From Aphelenchoides besseyi (Eukaryota; Nematoda; Chromadorea; Rhabditida; Aphelenchoididae), in contig JAMPIQ010000003.1 of the NCBI GenBank assembly GCA_024699855.1, positions 3,286,001 through 3,350,000 on the forward strand: DNA of 64,000 nt, in the 5' to 3' direction. Both the position numbers and the translations under genes were made by a program. The notes beneath the pieces were generated by a model. That model made no database searches, was not told the origin of the DNA, and worked only from the letters and a program-made list of their open reading frames with translations. This document shows, in pieces, positions 10,741-20,300 of the stretch (positions within the stretch are counted from its first letter, which is position 1; every line of letters starts with the position of its first letter).

Positions 10741-11353
10741 GGCTATGGCCATACTTTGTTCGCTGTTATCCGCGAACACAAAAAATTTTATAAACGTTAT
10801 ATCTTTTATATTAATGGACAAAAACGTGTGAAATCAATTTTATAAAATTGTTGAACACCAGGTAGTTTATTGAAGTATAAGACTACACGTAAATTGGTCT
10901 AATAAGATTTTGATTCAAAAAAAGGAATTTTTGACGGTGTTCGCTGATCCTCGGTACCAGCGAACTGTTTGCTAGCATATCGTGGTTTGAGTTTTGGCCA
11001 TTTTATTGACCTTTTTTCTTCCTTGTTGGTGCCAAATGTTGAATTTCCATCAACTCGACGCCAACGAAAAGCCAAACCGAATGTTTTCCGTTGATGTCCA
11101 CTTTTCTCTCACTGTAATTTTCGACGAACAGACATTTCATCGATAAATTGACTTCAAATAACAAAAATTTGTACATTTTCTGAATCCCCATTCATCAGTC
11201 TACAAAGTTGGGAACACAAAAAAATTGTCCAAATCATCAACAAAAATAAAACTTGTTCGTCGCTAAATATCGAAAATTGTGCGAGAACAACTTTTCAGCG
11301 AACGTGGGTGCCGGCGAACAAACTATACTTTTTTTCAAAGTATGGTCATAGCC
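10741..11353. mobile_element. 613-bp MITE with 18-bp TIRs and TTA target duplication
   Basis: The ends are inverted repeats: GGCTATGGCCATACTTTG at 10741-10758 and CAAAGTATGGTCATAGCC at 11336-11353, matching at 17 of 18 positions. Each end abuts the trinucleotide TTA (10738-10740 and 11354-11356), a typical 3-bp target duplication. The interior has no convincing coding sequence but repeats the octamer GTTCGCTG in both orientations (10758, 10939, and inverted at 10958 and 11296). The TTA duplication and short GG-starting TIR point to a PIF/Harbinger (Tourist-like) MITE; that assignment is inference. The homologous site beside module copy C (about 15285-15296) lacks the element and supplies an empty-site comparison. 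Confidence 0.8.
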
Positions 11354-11356
11354 TTA
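11354..11356. repeat. Right TTA target-site duplication of the MITE
   Basis: TTA immediately after the right TIR, matching 10738-10740. Removing the element and one TTA restores the arrangement seen upstream of module copy C. Confidence 0.7.
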
Positions 11357-11529
11357 AATAAGCTGAAGACACACCGGACAATTTCGACTTTTCGCGCCTC
11401 CGCGAGCTGCGCCACTTTTCGCTTGTGGAGATAGCATTCGCGCTCGAACTAATGACGTCAAAAAATCGCTCGCCAGAAAACACCGTTTGAATACGCGCCC
11501 TCGTTTTAACGGAAAAGCGCTAAAAGTAC
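11357..11529 (-). repeat. Upstream flank shared with module copy C
   Basis: On the minus strand, 11420-11357 reads GCGCAGCTCGCGG, then GTCGAAATTGTC, then GTCTTCAG. The plus strand at 15241-15282 carries the same blocks in the same order directly upstream of the copy C start codon. This flank therefore belongs to the duplicated segment containing copy B and was separated from it by the MITE. The remaining part out to 11529, where the duplicated MICAL exon begins, shows only weak similarity to 15190-15240. Confidence 0.55.
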
Positions 11530-11974
11530 TGTTACGGAAAAAATGATTTCCTAACATCAACCAAACGAGTTTGGGTTTAGATGTGAAGTCAAAAGTGGAG
11601 TCTAGATGGTAGTCCCAATTGACAATCAGAGTACTTTATTTAGTCATCAATCTACACGTATTTTACAGCAAAGTTAGCAATTAACTAATGGCGGAAACAA
11701 ATCTCATGGATTTACGAAGCAACTAAATCGATTCAGATGTTCAACGGCGTCTTGGCGATTGATTAGACCGGGATTCCAAGAGGCCGTATTTTTGAACTGT
11801 CGGCAGTGTTGGAGGCTGGAACGGTGAAGACGGGCGAATAACAATCGAAGGAAGGAGCGCGGAGAATGAGTTCAGATGGCGGAGTTCGTGGACGACGTTC
11901 TTCTTCCGCTTCTTGTAACTCGGATTTGAGTTCGTCTTTTTTGTTCAAAATGTTCAGAAGAAGTTCCATCAATC
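11530..11974 (-). repeat. 445-bp inverted copy of the last MICAL exon and 3' flank
   Basis: Read on the minus strand, this interval matches 45266-45710 over its full 445 bp, and I saw no mismatch or indel by eye. It carries the last coding part of MICAL (from [20 protein letters not shown] to IRPLGIPV and the stop), the 3' untranslated region and its AATAAA signal. Identity stops abruptly at both sides: no acceptor or upstream MICAL exon is present here, so the copy cannot encode MICAL alone. An ORF opens from about 11990 across the copy, but its start lies in unrelated sequence. The two copies lie about 34 kb apart in inverted orientation, which implies a very recent duplication, gene conversion, or an assembly artefact. 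Confidence 0.88.
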
Positions 11975-12050
11975 TTCGAGTTGTAAGCACAAGTGAAATT
12001 AAATGAGTTTTATTTAGGGGAGCTTTTGTACAAGCAATGGAAGAAACAGT

Positions 12051-12674
12051 TTATATGATTTTTTTGTAGCCTCTTGGACTCGGGTTATCGATCACGCCTT
12101 CCATGAAGTCGCCAACTCTTTCGTTGTTCTCATAGAGAGCAAAGTGGTAGTAGATTTTGATTGGGCGACAGATTTCGAACTCGTTTTCGTCGTCGTATTC
12201 AGCTGCAAAGGCCATGAATGCATGTCGATTACCTCCTTTCTTCACGTGTTCGTAGATCTTCGTTTCGTTCTCCTTCCACTCGGTCATGTCGATCTGAAAC
12301 AATCCAGTGCAAAAGAATAAAACTCCATACTCTTACCTTCTTGTTCACTGGAAAAAGTTGAAATGATGCCCGGGACCTCCTAGTCGTTTGTTTATCAATT
12401 GCAAGGCCCTGTCACCCGGAGCGCCTTCACGGACAAGGCGACAAGCAGTGTAATGCGTAATATCTGAGCCACGGTCCAAGCAGTCAGGATGAACTTCGGC
12501 GCTGTTGTAGATCACTCGACGAACATCGTCAAGATCACATTGTTGATTGTGCAGAATACTCACTTGATGTGCAAATGAACCAGAAAAGCGCTTCTCGCGT
12601 CGAATATTCTCGATGATCGGCAAAATGACTGACATTTCAAAAATGAATTTGCGATTTGCAATCAAAAATTTCAA
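12051..12674 (-). pseudogene. Endonuclease-like protein (DNA/RNA non-specific type), frameshifted
   Basis: Two exons on minus, 12674 to about 12340 and about 12298 to 12051, joined by a 40-bp intron. The arrangement DRGSDITHY, then NKRLGGPGHHFNFF, then MTEWKENETKIYEHV with a basic and aromatic C-terminal sheet (RPIKIYYHFALYENNERV) resembles the small DNA/RNA non-specific endonuclease fold, in which a histidine/glycine motif precedes a conserved Asn and a W..E helix. At about 12348-12352 the frame runs into a TGA just before the donor site, and the C-terminal exon is only reachable after a one-base shift. Either a base is missing in the assembly or the gene is disabled. The family call rests on motif spacing only. 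Such nucleases are common in bacteria, so horizontal origin is possible but untested. Confidence 0.42.
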
Positions 12675-13019
12675 GTCAATCGGAAGAACAAATCAGCAAA
12701 GAACGCAGTTTTATGTTCGAATATCGGAATTGGAAGACGAAGTTATGAGGAGACCAAGAGATTTTCACACGAAAATGTTCGCCCAAAACGTTTGATTAAT
12801 TTCAGATCAAACTCTTACACACACGCGTTTGAAGTTTTAAAGCTTAAAACTCATCAGAAGTCGTCAAACCCACTTAATAAGAGCAGAAATCCAAACCAAA
12901 AGCACTCACGCAGCAGCCGAGCAAAACAAGCGTGTAGCGAAGTACCAAAATCGATTTCGGATTCACGTGTGCAAAGGCTCATTGAATCATTCGTTTTTCA
13001 AACGTCAAGTCCTTCAACC

Positions 13020-13880
13020 GATTCGGCGGTTTTCCACCTCGTCTGGTAATCTGTTGCGGAAGAAAAGTTGACCCAATCCTTACTGAAGACTTTTAATTGG
13101 CAATTCAATGTCCACAGCCGTCCAGTCGTTCTCATTTGTGGAAGACATAGACACGAACTCCCGCCTTTGAATACTCCGTGCAAACTAGATCCATTTACTT
13201 CAACTACCAACAACAACAACAAAGGAAAATGACAAACAGAAAGCGCATTGAAAGTAGCAGAAACAAGAGCTTTGGATTATCGAACCTGAGATCCTCCAAG
13301 AATGACATTCCATTTGTTTTCTTCTTATTGACATTCAAAGATTCTGATTGAGGAGCATCAACTCGGGATTCACAATATCAGCCCGTAAAACCGACTGAAC
13401 AATGACAAATGTAACTGCCGGGTGTCTTCGCATCGATCGTCATTCTGCCGGCGGGCTTCATCGTCGTTGCATTCATTCCAATTCCTCTCACAGTATTTGC
13501 CCAAAAGACGAAAAGATAAACAGAACCAATTGAGTAACTTACGTAGTATCGCGACTCACAAACACAAACAAAACCGCCGTGCCGACCACCGTTCACACAT
13601 TTGCCGTGATTGCACGAATGACGAGCACAGTGGTCAGGCAAGTGACAATGTCGATCTAAAGAGCGATCAAAAAGAATCAGATGGAAACAAACCCATGAAT
13701 CCAAAATCACATTTGCAGGTCGGATTGCTATCAGAATCAAGAGAACAGACTCCATTTCTGCACAGGAACTCTTGACATTTCGATCCTGAAAGAGCGTTTG
13801 ATGAAGTCGGTTTGAGAGTTACCTTCAGTCAATAGAGCTGTTGAGAGCAGAAGAATAACAGAAACAAACTAAACATTGTG
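13020..13880 (-). pseudogene. EGF-repeat membrane or secreted protein, probably decayed
   Basis: From about 13867 leftward the translation gives a hydrophobic leader (VSVILLLSTALLTEG) and a first EGF-like module (CQEFLCRNGVCSLD..CKCDFGFM). A second follows (CHLPDHCARHSCNHGKCVNG, FVCVCESRYY), then part of a third (GKYCERNWNEC). Three lesions are visible. The acceptor before GKYCERN reads TTTTG instead of ending in AG (about 13502). The third module changes frame between DDRCED and PGSYICHCSVGFTG. An in-frame TGA interrupts FTG*YCE at about 13380. Downstream, a possible membrane helix and tail (NENDWTAVDIELPIK, stop near 13020) can be joined with short introns. EGF proteins of this layout include Notch ligands, but no DSL domain is seen. 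Confidence 0.5.
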
Positions 13881-14308
13881 ACTGAAAAAGCAACAAGATG
13901 GTCCGTTGGAGTCATTTGAAGCCCCGTTTATGCACTCCAGCTGCCCATTGGGCTTATGAACGTGAGAGAATATGGCGATTGTGCGCCGACCATTTAGATT
14001 CACAGCTAATTCAATTGACATTGTAATCGAGAGTTAAGTGAAAAGGGGCAACAAAATCAGATAACCGACAGCTCGTGGGAACTTGCTTGTTACCCGGTTG
14101 TAAACGATTGAAAGCTCCGACAATCAAACAACGACTTTAGTCCAATCTAATGAGCTCAAGAGCTTTGATTTGTGGTCTGAAAATCCGAGAAGCGAAGTCA
14201 ATCAGCTCGGTTGTCAATCACCTCTCTGGGACGCGCAGACTCTCCGAGAAGCGCATTTGACGGGCAATCCATTAGCATTAAACTATACAGTTTTATTTAA
14301 GACACAAT

Positions 14309-15144
14309 CTAACAATCGCCATTGAAATTGATGCCACTCGTAGTCGCCTCTTGTTCTTTTTGTCTGCGACGACGAGCTGTTTGACGATGATTGGAGAACC
14401 AGACTCTGATCTTCTGAAACAACTGGACTCACTCGCAGAATATCAGAAGAACTGACTGTTTGTTCTAAACCAACTCTTCGGCCAATTGAACGATTTTTCT
14501 TCTGCGGATACTCATTCTGCGCAAACTCTTCTTTCAACTTGGAATTCTGCTCGACGGTCAAATGACGATGAGTACGACCCGCATTGCTTTCGTTCGCTTC
14601 TTCTTTTGGCTACTAAAGTGAGAATACGTGAATGATCAGTGTGTTTATCTTAAAGTCCTGAACAAAAAAGTCCACTGGATGGCGCGTGTCCTTCCATTTG
14701 GCCATAAACATGTTCATGGACTCTTTCAGACTCTTCATTGACTTCAACGATCCACGACCGTTTTCGAAGTCGGAAATTATTCGAGTCGAGTAGTTTGTTT
14801 CACAGAGTTGATTCAACGACTTCGCAAGCTCCGGTTGGGACAGTTCTACAAGCAAACTTTCGGGTCTTCTGAAAACACTTACTCAATAGATGACGGCACT
14901 CTCTGAATGCCACTCCCGCTTCTTGATCTCCCGAACTGGATTCGTTTTCTGCACGTGGTTTCTTGATTGTTGGAGGCGACGAATCCGTAGAGTCAGAAGG
15001 GCGTTTATTTGACGGCTTCGGATTCACGAGAAGACCCAATGGTTGTTGTTGGAACATCGTTTGCATCACATCGACTACCGTCTTGTAAACCAATCGCTCG
15101 AATTCATTGAGTTCTGAAGAGCCTCCGGTCGTTTGAATGGTTTG
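14309..15144 (-). CDS. Divergent POU-homeodomain transcription factor, 5' end missing
   Basis: Sequence-specific DNA-binding protein. The first visible exon begins at 15144 after a TTTCAG acceptor (QTIQTTGGSSELNEFERLVY) and carries a Ser/Pro-rich linker with KKPRAE. The POU-specific domain follows: LSQPELAKSLNQL, TRIISDFENGRGSLKSMKSL, NMFMAKW. The homeodomain then runs RTHRHLTVEQNSKLKEEF, AQNEYPQKKN, GLEQT, a 43-bp GTCAGT...TTTCAG intron, and KIRVWFSNHRQTARRRRQ, with WFSNHR in recognition helix 3 (usually WFCNRR in POU proteins). The stop is at 14309. The start codon must lie in an upstream exon; none is evident in the 150 bp before the chimeric copy C locus, so that locus may sit in the first intron or may have cut the gene. 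Exon joins were deduced by eye. Confidence 0.7.
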
Positions 15145-15295
15145 CTGAAATAAACGGATAATCAAATGGAAATATAGAGATCATAACGGATTGACGGCCG
15201 ACAAATCTCTTGACTACTTTGAACGCACACCCGTAAAGGAGCGCAGCTCGCGGCGGCGCTAAGAGTCGAAATTGTCTTCAGGATATTTAGTAATA

Positions 15296-15670
15296 ATGGA
15301 TGATCTTGCCCGCAGCGTTTCGGAGCTGCACAGCAATGTTTCATTGCTGTGCTCGCAACGAGCGCTCGGGCAGATTGTCCACAACGTGGCCAATGTCCAC
15401 GAAGCATTGAGTGCGGTTGGCGCCCGCACTCAAACTTCGTGGACTTTTTTCCTGATCGCCCTGATGGGGTGGATCTTCGCATTTTTATTTGCGTTGACCC
15501 CCCTTCGGAACGTGATCAGGAAAAAATGGGGTAAGTCAAAATTTTTTTTTTATTTATCGCGATTTAGAGCAACGGGCGCAAAGAAAACAAGCAGCCAAAC
15601 GAGCTGCTATGAAGGAATTATTGGATGAGCTGTTAACCGACGCAGAGCTTTCGACGTTCAAGAAGGCGAT
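15296..15670 (+). CDS. Membrane module copy C, intact and fused to an SPT5 fragment
   Basis: The fullest copy of the module. It begins at ATG 15296 (MDDLARSVSELHSNVSLLC), continues through a polar helix (QRALGQIVHNVANVHEALSA) and TQTSW, then one membrane helix (FFLIALMGWIFAFLFALTPL) and a basic stretch RNVIRKKW. After a 37-bp intron (about 15533-15568) comes a long basic helix (EQRAQRKQAAKRAAMKELLD, ELLTDAELSTFKK). The predicted topology is a single-pass protein with a short coiled N-terminal side and a basic helical side. The frame then stays open straight into an SPT5-derived segment. I do not recognise the module. It recurs twice at 9.5-10.7 kb, each time with different sequence after the basic helix. 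Confidence 0.55.
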
Positions 15671-17390
15671 CAATCGAAAGTCCGCAAAGGTTCGACCAAC
15701 TACAGCGCCATTCGATGTCGACAAAATCTGTGAATTGGGGGCCGAAACTAAGAATGATGGCGAATTTGTGGCCTGCGAAGGAAATCGGTATCAAGGTGGA
15801 TTGTTGTCTAAGAGTTTCCCGTTGACTGCTGTGGTATGTAGTCATTAACAGATGATAAAGATTAGTTGTTTAGACCGATGAGAACATTCGACCGGAGCTT
15901 GAAGGGTCAAAACACTTTCAAGATACTCCGAGCATTGATCCCAAATTTTTAACAGAATGTGAGTGAATATTAAGGAACATTAGTCAATGGATATTCTTTT
16001 TAGTGTCTCGAGCAAGAATCAGAGAAGATCTCAACGTTTTTGTTGTTGGCGACGTGGTTGAAGTTGCGGAGGGCGACTTGAGGAATCTGCGCGGTACCGT
16101 TCAGTCAATCGAAAAAGACACAATTGTGATTCTGCCCGATCGCGAAGAGCTTAAGGTCTGTAACTGGTAGTGACCACTGTTCAAACTGCTGTGTTTAGAC
16201 GCCGTTGAAATTCAATCCCGGTAATCTCCGCAAATTTTTCAAAGCCGATGATCACGTTCGCATAACTTGTGGATGATACGAAAACATGACTGGTACCGTG
16301 ATTAGCGTTGATGAGCGAGAAGTTGTGATTATTTCGGATTTAAATTTGGATCACGTATGTTAACTCCAGTTTTGTCGTTGACTAGCGACTTTGTTGAAGA
16401 TAAAAGTTCGTCTTCACAATGTTTGTTTGGATGTTCAAGTCTCGACTGGCGTAGATCAGTTAAGTCAATTTCAATTCCACGATCTCGTTACGTTGGACAA
16501 CGACACTGTTGGAGTGATCATTCGACTGGAACGAGAATACGTGGAGGTTTTGAACGCGCAGGGAAATGTTGTGCGTGCAAAGGCGATGAGTATCCAAACA
16601 CCACAAGTAAAGTTCGCAAAAGCTTTTGATTCGTTGGGCAACACCATTCAAGCTAATGATCGGGTTAAAGTCTCCGATAAGTTTACAGTAAGTAATCAGT
16701 TGATTAAATTTCACGAGTACCTTTTTAGCGTGCATTACGAAATGACTACGATGAGCGATGTGGCGAAATCAAATACATTTTCCAGAGCTCAGTTTTTGTC
16801 TACTCACGAAAGTACATAAAGAATTCGGGTATCTTCGTTTGCAAAAGCAAAATGGTTACTTTGCTCGGCGCCAACAATGCACCAGCAGTCACCGAAACCA
16901 CGAATAGTGAGCATTTTAAAGCATTTGCAATTATTAATCCCCAGTTTAGCTTCATTCTTTGACGGCTTGAAGAGACTTGGACATTTGCTAAGTGGTTACA
17001 AAGCCGCATCTTTGGTTCATTCTTCCGTGTTTTCCCAGAACGGCAGATCCGGAGGTTTTGGAGGTGTAAGTTTGGGAGCTCCACGTCGTGATACGTGGCT
17101 AATTGGCAAAACCGCATCAAGGACCAATGAAAGGCTGGAAACAAATTTTATGACTTTTGTTTATTTCAACTATTTAAGGTTATTTGGGAATGACGAAAGA
17201 TGTGACCGAACTACTGTGCACATTGAACTCCATGGTCGACCAAATGTGATAATTATTTGATTGATTCCGTTGAATTCTCATTTGTAGATCATTAATGTCG
17301 ATCGATCTCATATTGATGAATATCGTCGATGGACATCAAACAACGTAACAAAAAGCTCGTCTTGCCAAAAAATAGTCATACGATCATTAA
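15670..17390 (+). pseudogene. SPT5 elongation factor pseudogene (KOW region), intron-containing
   Basis: Fragment of SPT5, the RNA polymerase II elongation factor subunit of DSIF. Recognisable blocks in order are APFDVDKICELG, then EFVACEGNRYQGG, VVGDVVEVAEGDLRNLRGTV, PGNLRKFFKADDHVRI, GVIIRLEREYVEVLNAQG, GEIKYIFQ, SGIFVCKSKM, PRRDTWLIGKT, GPMKGW, GYLGMTKDV, and IINVDRSHID. It is disabled: an in-frame TGA at 16274-16276 replaces an expected arginine, and the frame shifts near 17110 (before GPMKGW) and near 17205. Introns are kept with consensus sites, so this is a DNA-level copy and not a retrocopy. The NGN domain and the C-terminal repeats are absent. The frame is open from module copy C into the first KOW segments, producing a chimera of roughly 250-300 codons before the TGA. 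Confidence 0.8.
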
Positions 17391-20300
17391 GATCGTTCAG
17401 CTGATATCAATAAAAAATGAGGTTTTTTCGGACGATGTTCACGAGTTTCTTTGACCAATACATGAGCGTTGACAGCATTATGTTGACCTTGTTTTTGTAC
17501 TTGTTTGCTAGACCTACGGAGCTGCGACTTATGACCAAACCTGTTGTTCGATTATTGCACTGAAAAATGTCCGCTGTTCAACCAATGATTTTAGAGGCCG
17601 TAGAATCTTGTAATATTTGACAGGCTAAGTATCATAAAAGTCGCTACGGTTGCTCAAGAGATGGTCCTTTTCTTCACGAAATGAGTTTGTACACACACAA
17701 TCACCATCAACGACACTTATACTGAAAAATTCGGGTTATTCAGTAATTGAAACTAAACAGTTTTCCCGTTTATTTCAGAAGTGCCAATACAATAGCGATA
17801 TTCGAAGCGATTGGTCGCCCGAATACTATCTGAGAAAAGGAAATCGCGTTGTTAGCGTTGATCAACTTCTGCGGTTCAACTACTCCAATACCCAACGTCC
17901 TTCTTATGCAATAGTTTCATCGTCAAGCTTGACCTTAAAGGACGAACATCTGAAGCGCAGTTGTTAAGTGTGCCAAGTGTATGGATGACAGCTAATCTTA
18001 TTTTTTCAATTGCCGTTGAAGAGCTCGAACGAAGTACCAAACGCGAAGTAACGGAATCAAACGCTGAGCACCGTCCTATTGACTCAATTGCATATTGTAT
18101 TCTATTCCTTGTAATGAGTCGGTGATGATAAACGTATTCGGAACATTTCACGAGCTACATGGTTTCTATCGACTTTCAAGTTGGCCAATGAACTCCACAG
18201 GACTCCTACAATCACCAAAAGCGATATCTTTGCGAGTTTGAGTGCTTGGACACGACTTTTAGTTTGTGTTATTCGTCGACTTCAATTTGAATTGCGCATC
18301 AATTTCGTTCACGTAAACACACTTCGATCTTCTCGCGTGTACAAGACGCTTTCCGGTTTAGTTTTGCGGTTAAGTTCGAACAAACAAACTGAAAACAATG
18401 ACAATTCCATTAGCATTGCGGGTAACCGCCAATTTGTTCGCATTTCGTCTTTTTCGATCGTAATACGAAAAAAATTATGAAAGCGAACAATCAAATTCGA
18501 ATCGCGGGTTTGCTCTCAACGGTTTGAAGGGTCTTTGAATTCCGACTTCTCGGAGGTCAACGGATGAATGAAAACAAAAAAGACAATCCATGTGCTCGTT
18601 AATGAGCGATCGTTGTTGTTTCTTAATTCCATAGTGTTTACAAAAATATGCGAAAAACACGCCAATCGAATTTGATTGTTCTGATTCTCGACGACTGAAA
18701 ACTTTTCATTCGTTCATTTTTCGTCTTCTGTGAGCTTAAGACGTCGATTGATCATTTGGATTCGTTTGCGAACGCTCTTCGTTCTGCTGAGATCGAAGTC
18801 TGTTAGGTGATTAACTGCCCATCATTGCGGCTCATTACGTTGATCATCGAATTATGAGACTGGGAAACCGAGCGAACAGAACGTTCGGAGTTCTGATTCG
18901 ATTTGCCGCCGACCAGAAGATTGGAGGACGAATGTTTACTAACATCTCAACGATCTATTGATGGCCGGCGAGTGTTCTCCCAACCCACTCATCATAAGCC
19001 ACTTGGATGTAACAACTCGTTCGCACTCATCAGATGGCGTGAATTTCATCGCAGAAGCAACGACTCGAACTCTTTGCGTGCATCTAAACGCGATTTGCGG
19101 TTCGACTTGTGGTTCTTCGCGAGTCATCTGTTGATGCAACGCGTGGAAATCGCTTGCCTTCCAGAATTCTCTTCGTCCATCGACTCATTGCGCGGATCTC
19201 ATTTCAACGTTGCGCAATAATTCGCGCTCATCGCTGCGGCTCGCTGTCACACGCGAAACGTGACGAGCTCGTGCGTTTGTTTGGGAATCTAAACCGACAA
19301 ATTGACGGCGATTCGAACAAAAACTCAAAATGGTAATTGGATTTTGGGCTTATGAAGTGGGAACGGTCAAATTGCTTTCGACCCAAAGTCGTAACCGCGC
19401 CCGTTAATTAATCTAATCGTTCCACTCAAACGGTTTTAGCTCAATTGCTTTTAAGTTATTTCCGGTCTCACAGTTCGATTGGCGATTGGGATTTCCTTTT
19501 TTGCTTTCAATCACCGTCCGCAATTGCTTTTCGTTGTGAAAACGCACGTGAAATTCAACGACCTCGTCGATGTCTTCCCCAAGTTCGTGCCGTAGGATGG
19601 TGGTTGTCGGCGAAGTTGATTTTGGATAATTGGCTTATGATCGATCGACTTCCGTTAGCGGTTTAAACTCATTTCCAACGACTTGTCGGGATTTGAGTTT
19701 CTTGTTTCTCGTTGGTGCAAAACTCATCAGCTTTCCAGTCTCGACGAAACGTTCGCGCATTTGAGAAGTTTGCGTGCAAAAGTGGAAGCTCTCTTGTCAG
19801 TTTTTCTTTGTCGGCGGCAGGATGGTCAGTTGAAATTATTCCAATGACGATCGTACATAAGTGAAGGTGGTGAAAACAGAAGCGTTAACAGACACAAATT
19901 TTTTGTTTAAAGCTCTCGGTTCTTGCGGTTTAATTTCAAGGTCGTTGATGTTTCGATTTTGAGGTCAAAAGTGAGTAGAGGAAGTTGCTCGAACCGGTTT
20001 CATTGTCGAGAGCCGATGCGGTTCGACAGATTCAATAATGTTTCTGATGGATGGGTTTATTTAAATTCGATTGTGCTCCAAATTAGTGGAACAAAATCAA
20101 AGAACAATTGATCTTATCGTTTTTAGTTTCGTGTTGAAATCGCGCCTTGACTGTTACGTGAAGATAACGAGGGGATTTTTGATCGTTTCACGCGTTCAGC
20201 CACGGGCAACAAAACGATTGGAACTTGAGATGCGTAGGAGGAAGGTCATAGAGTTTTTTGGGCGTGATCCATCGTCTTCAAAGTCGTTTAGAATCACAAG

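Noticed and set aside
11003..11191. ORF of 62 residues inside the MITE on minus
   Set aside because: No recognised transposase or other motif, and the element is too short to be autonomous; likely chance.
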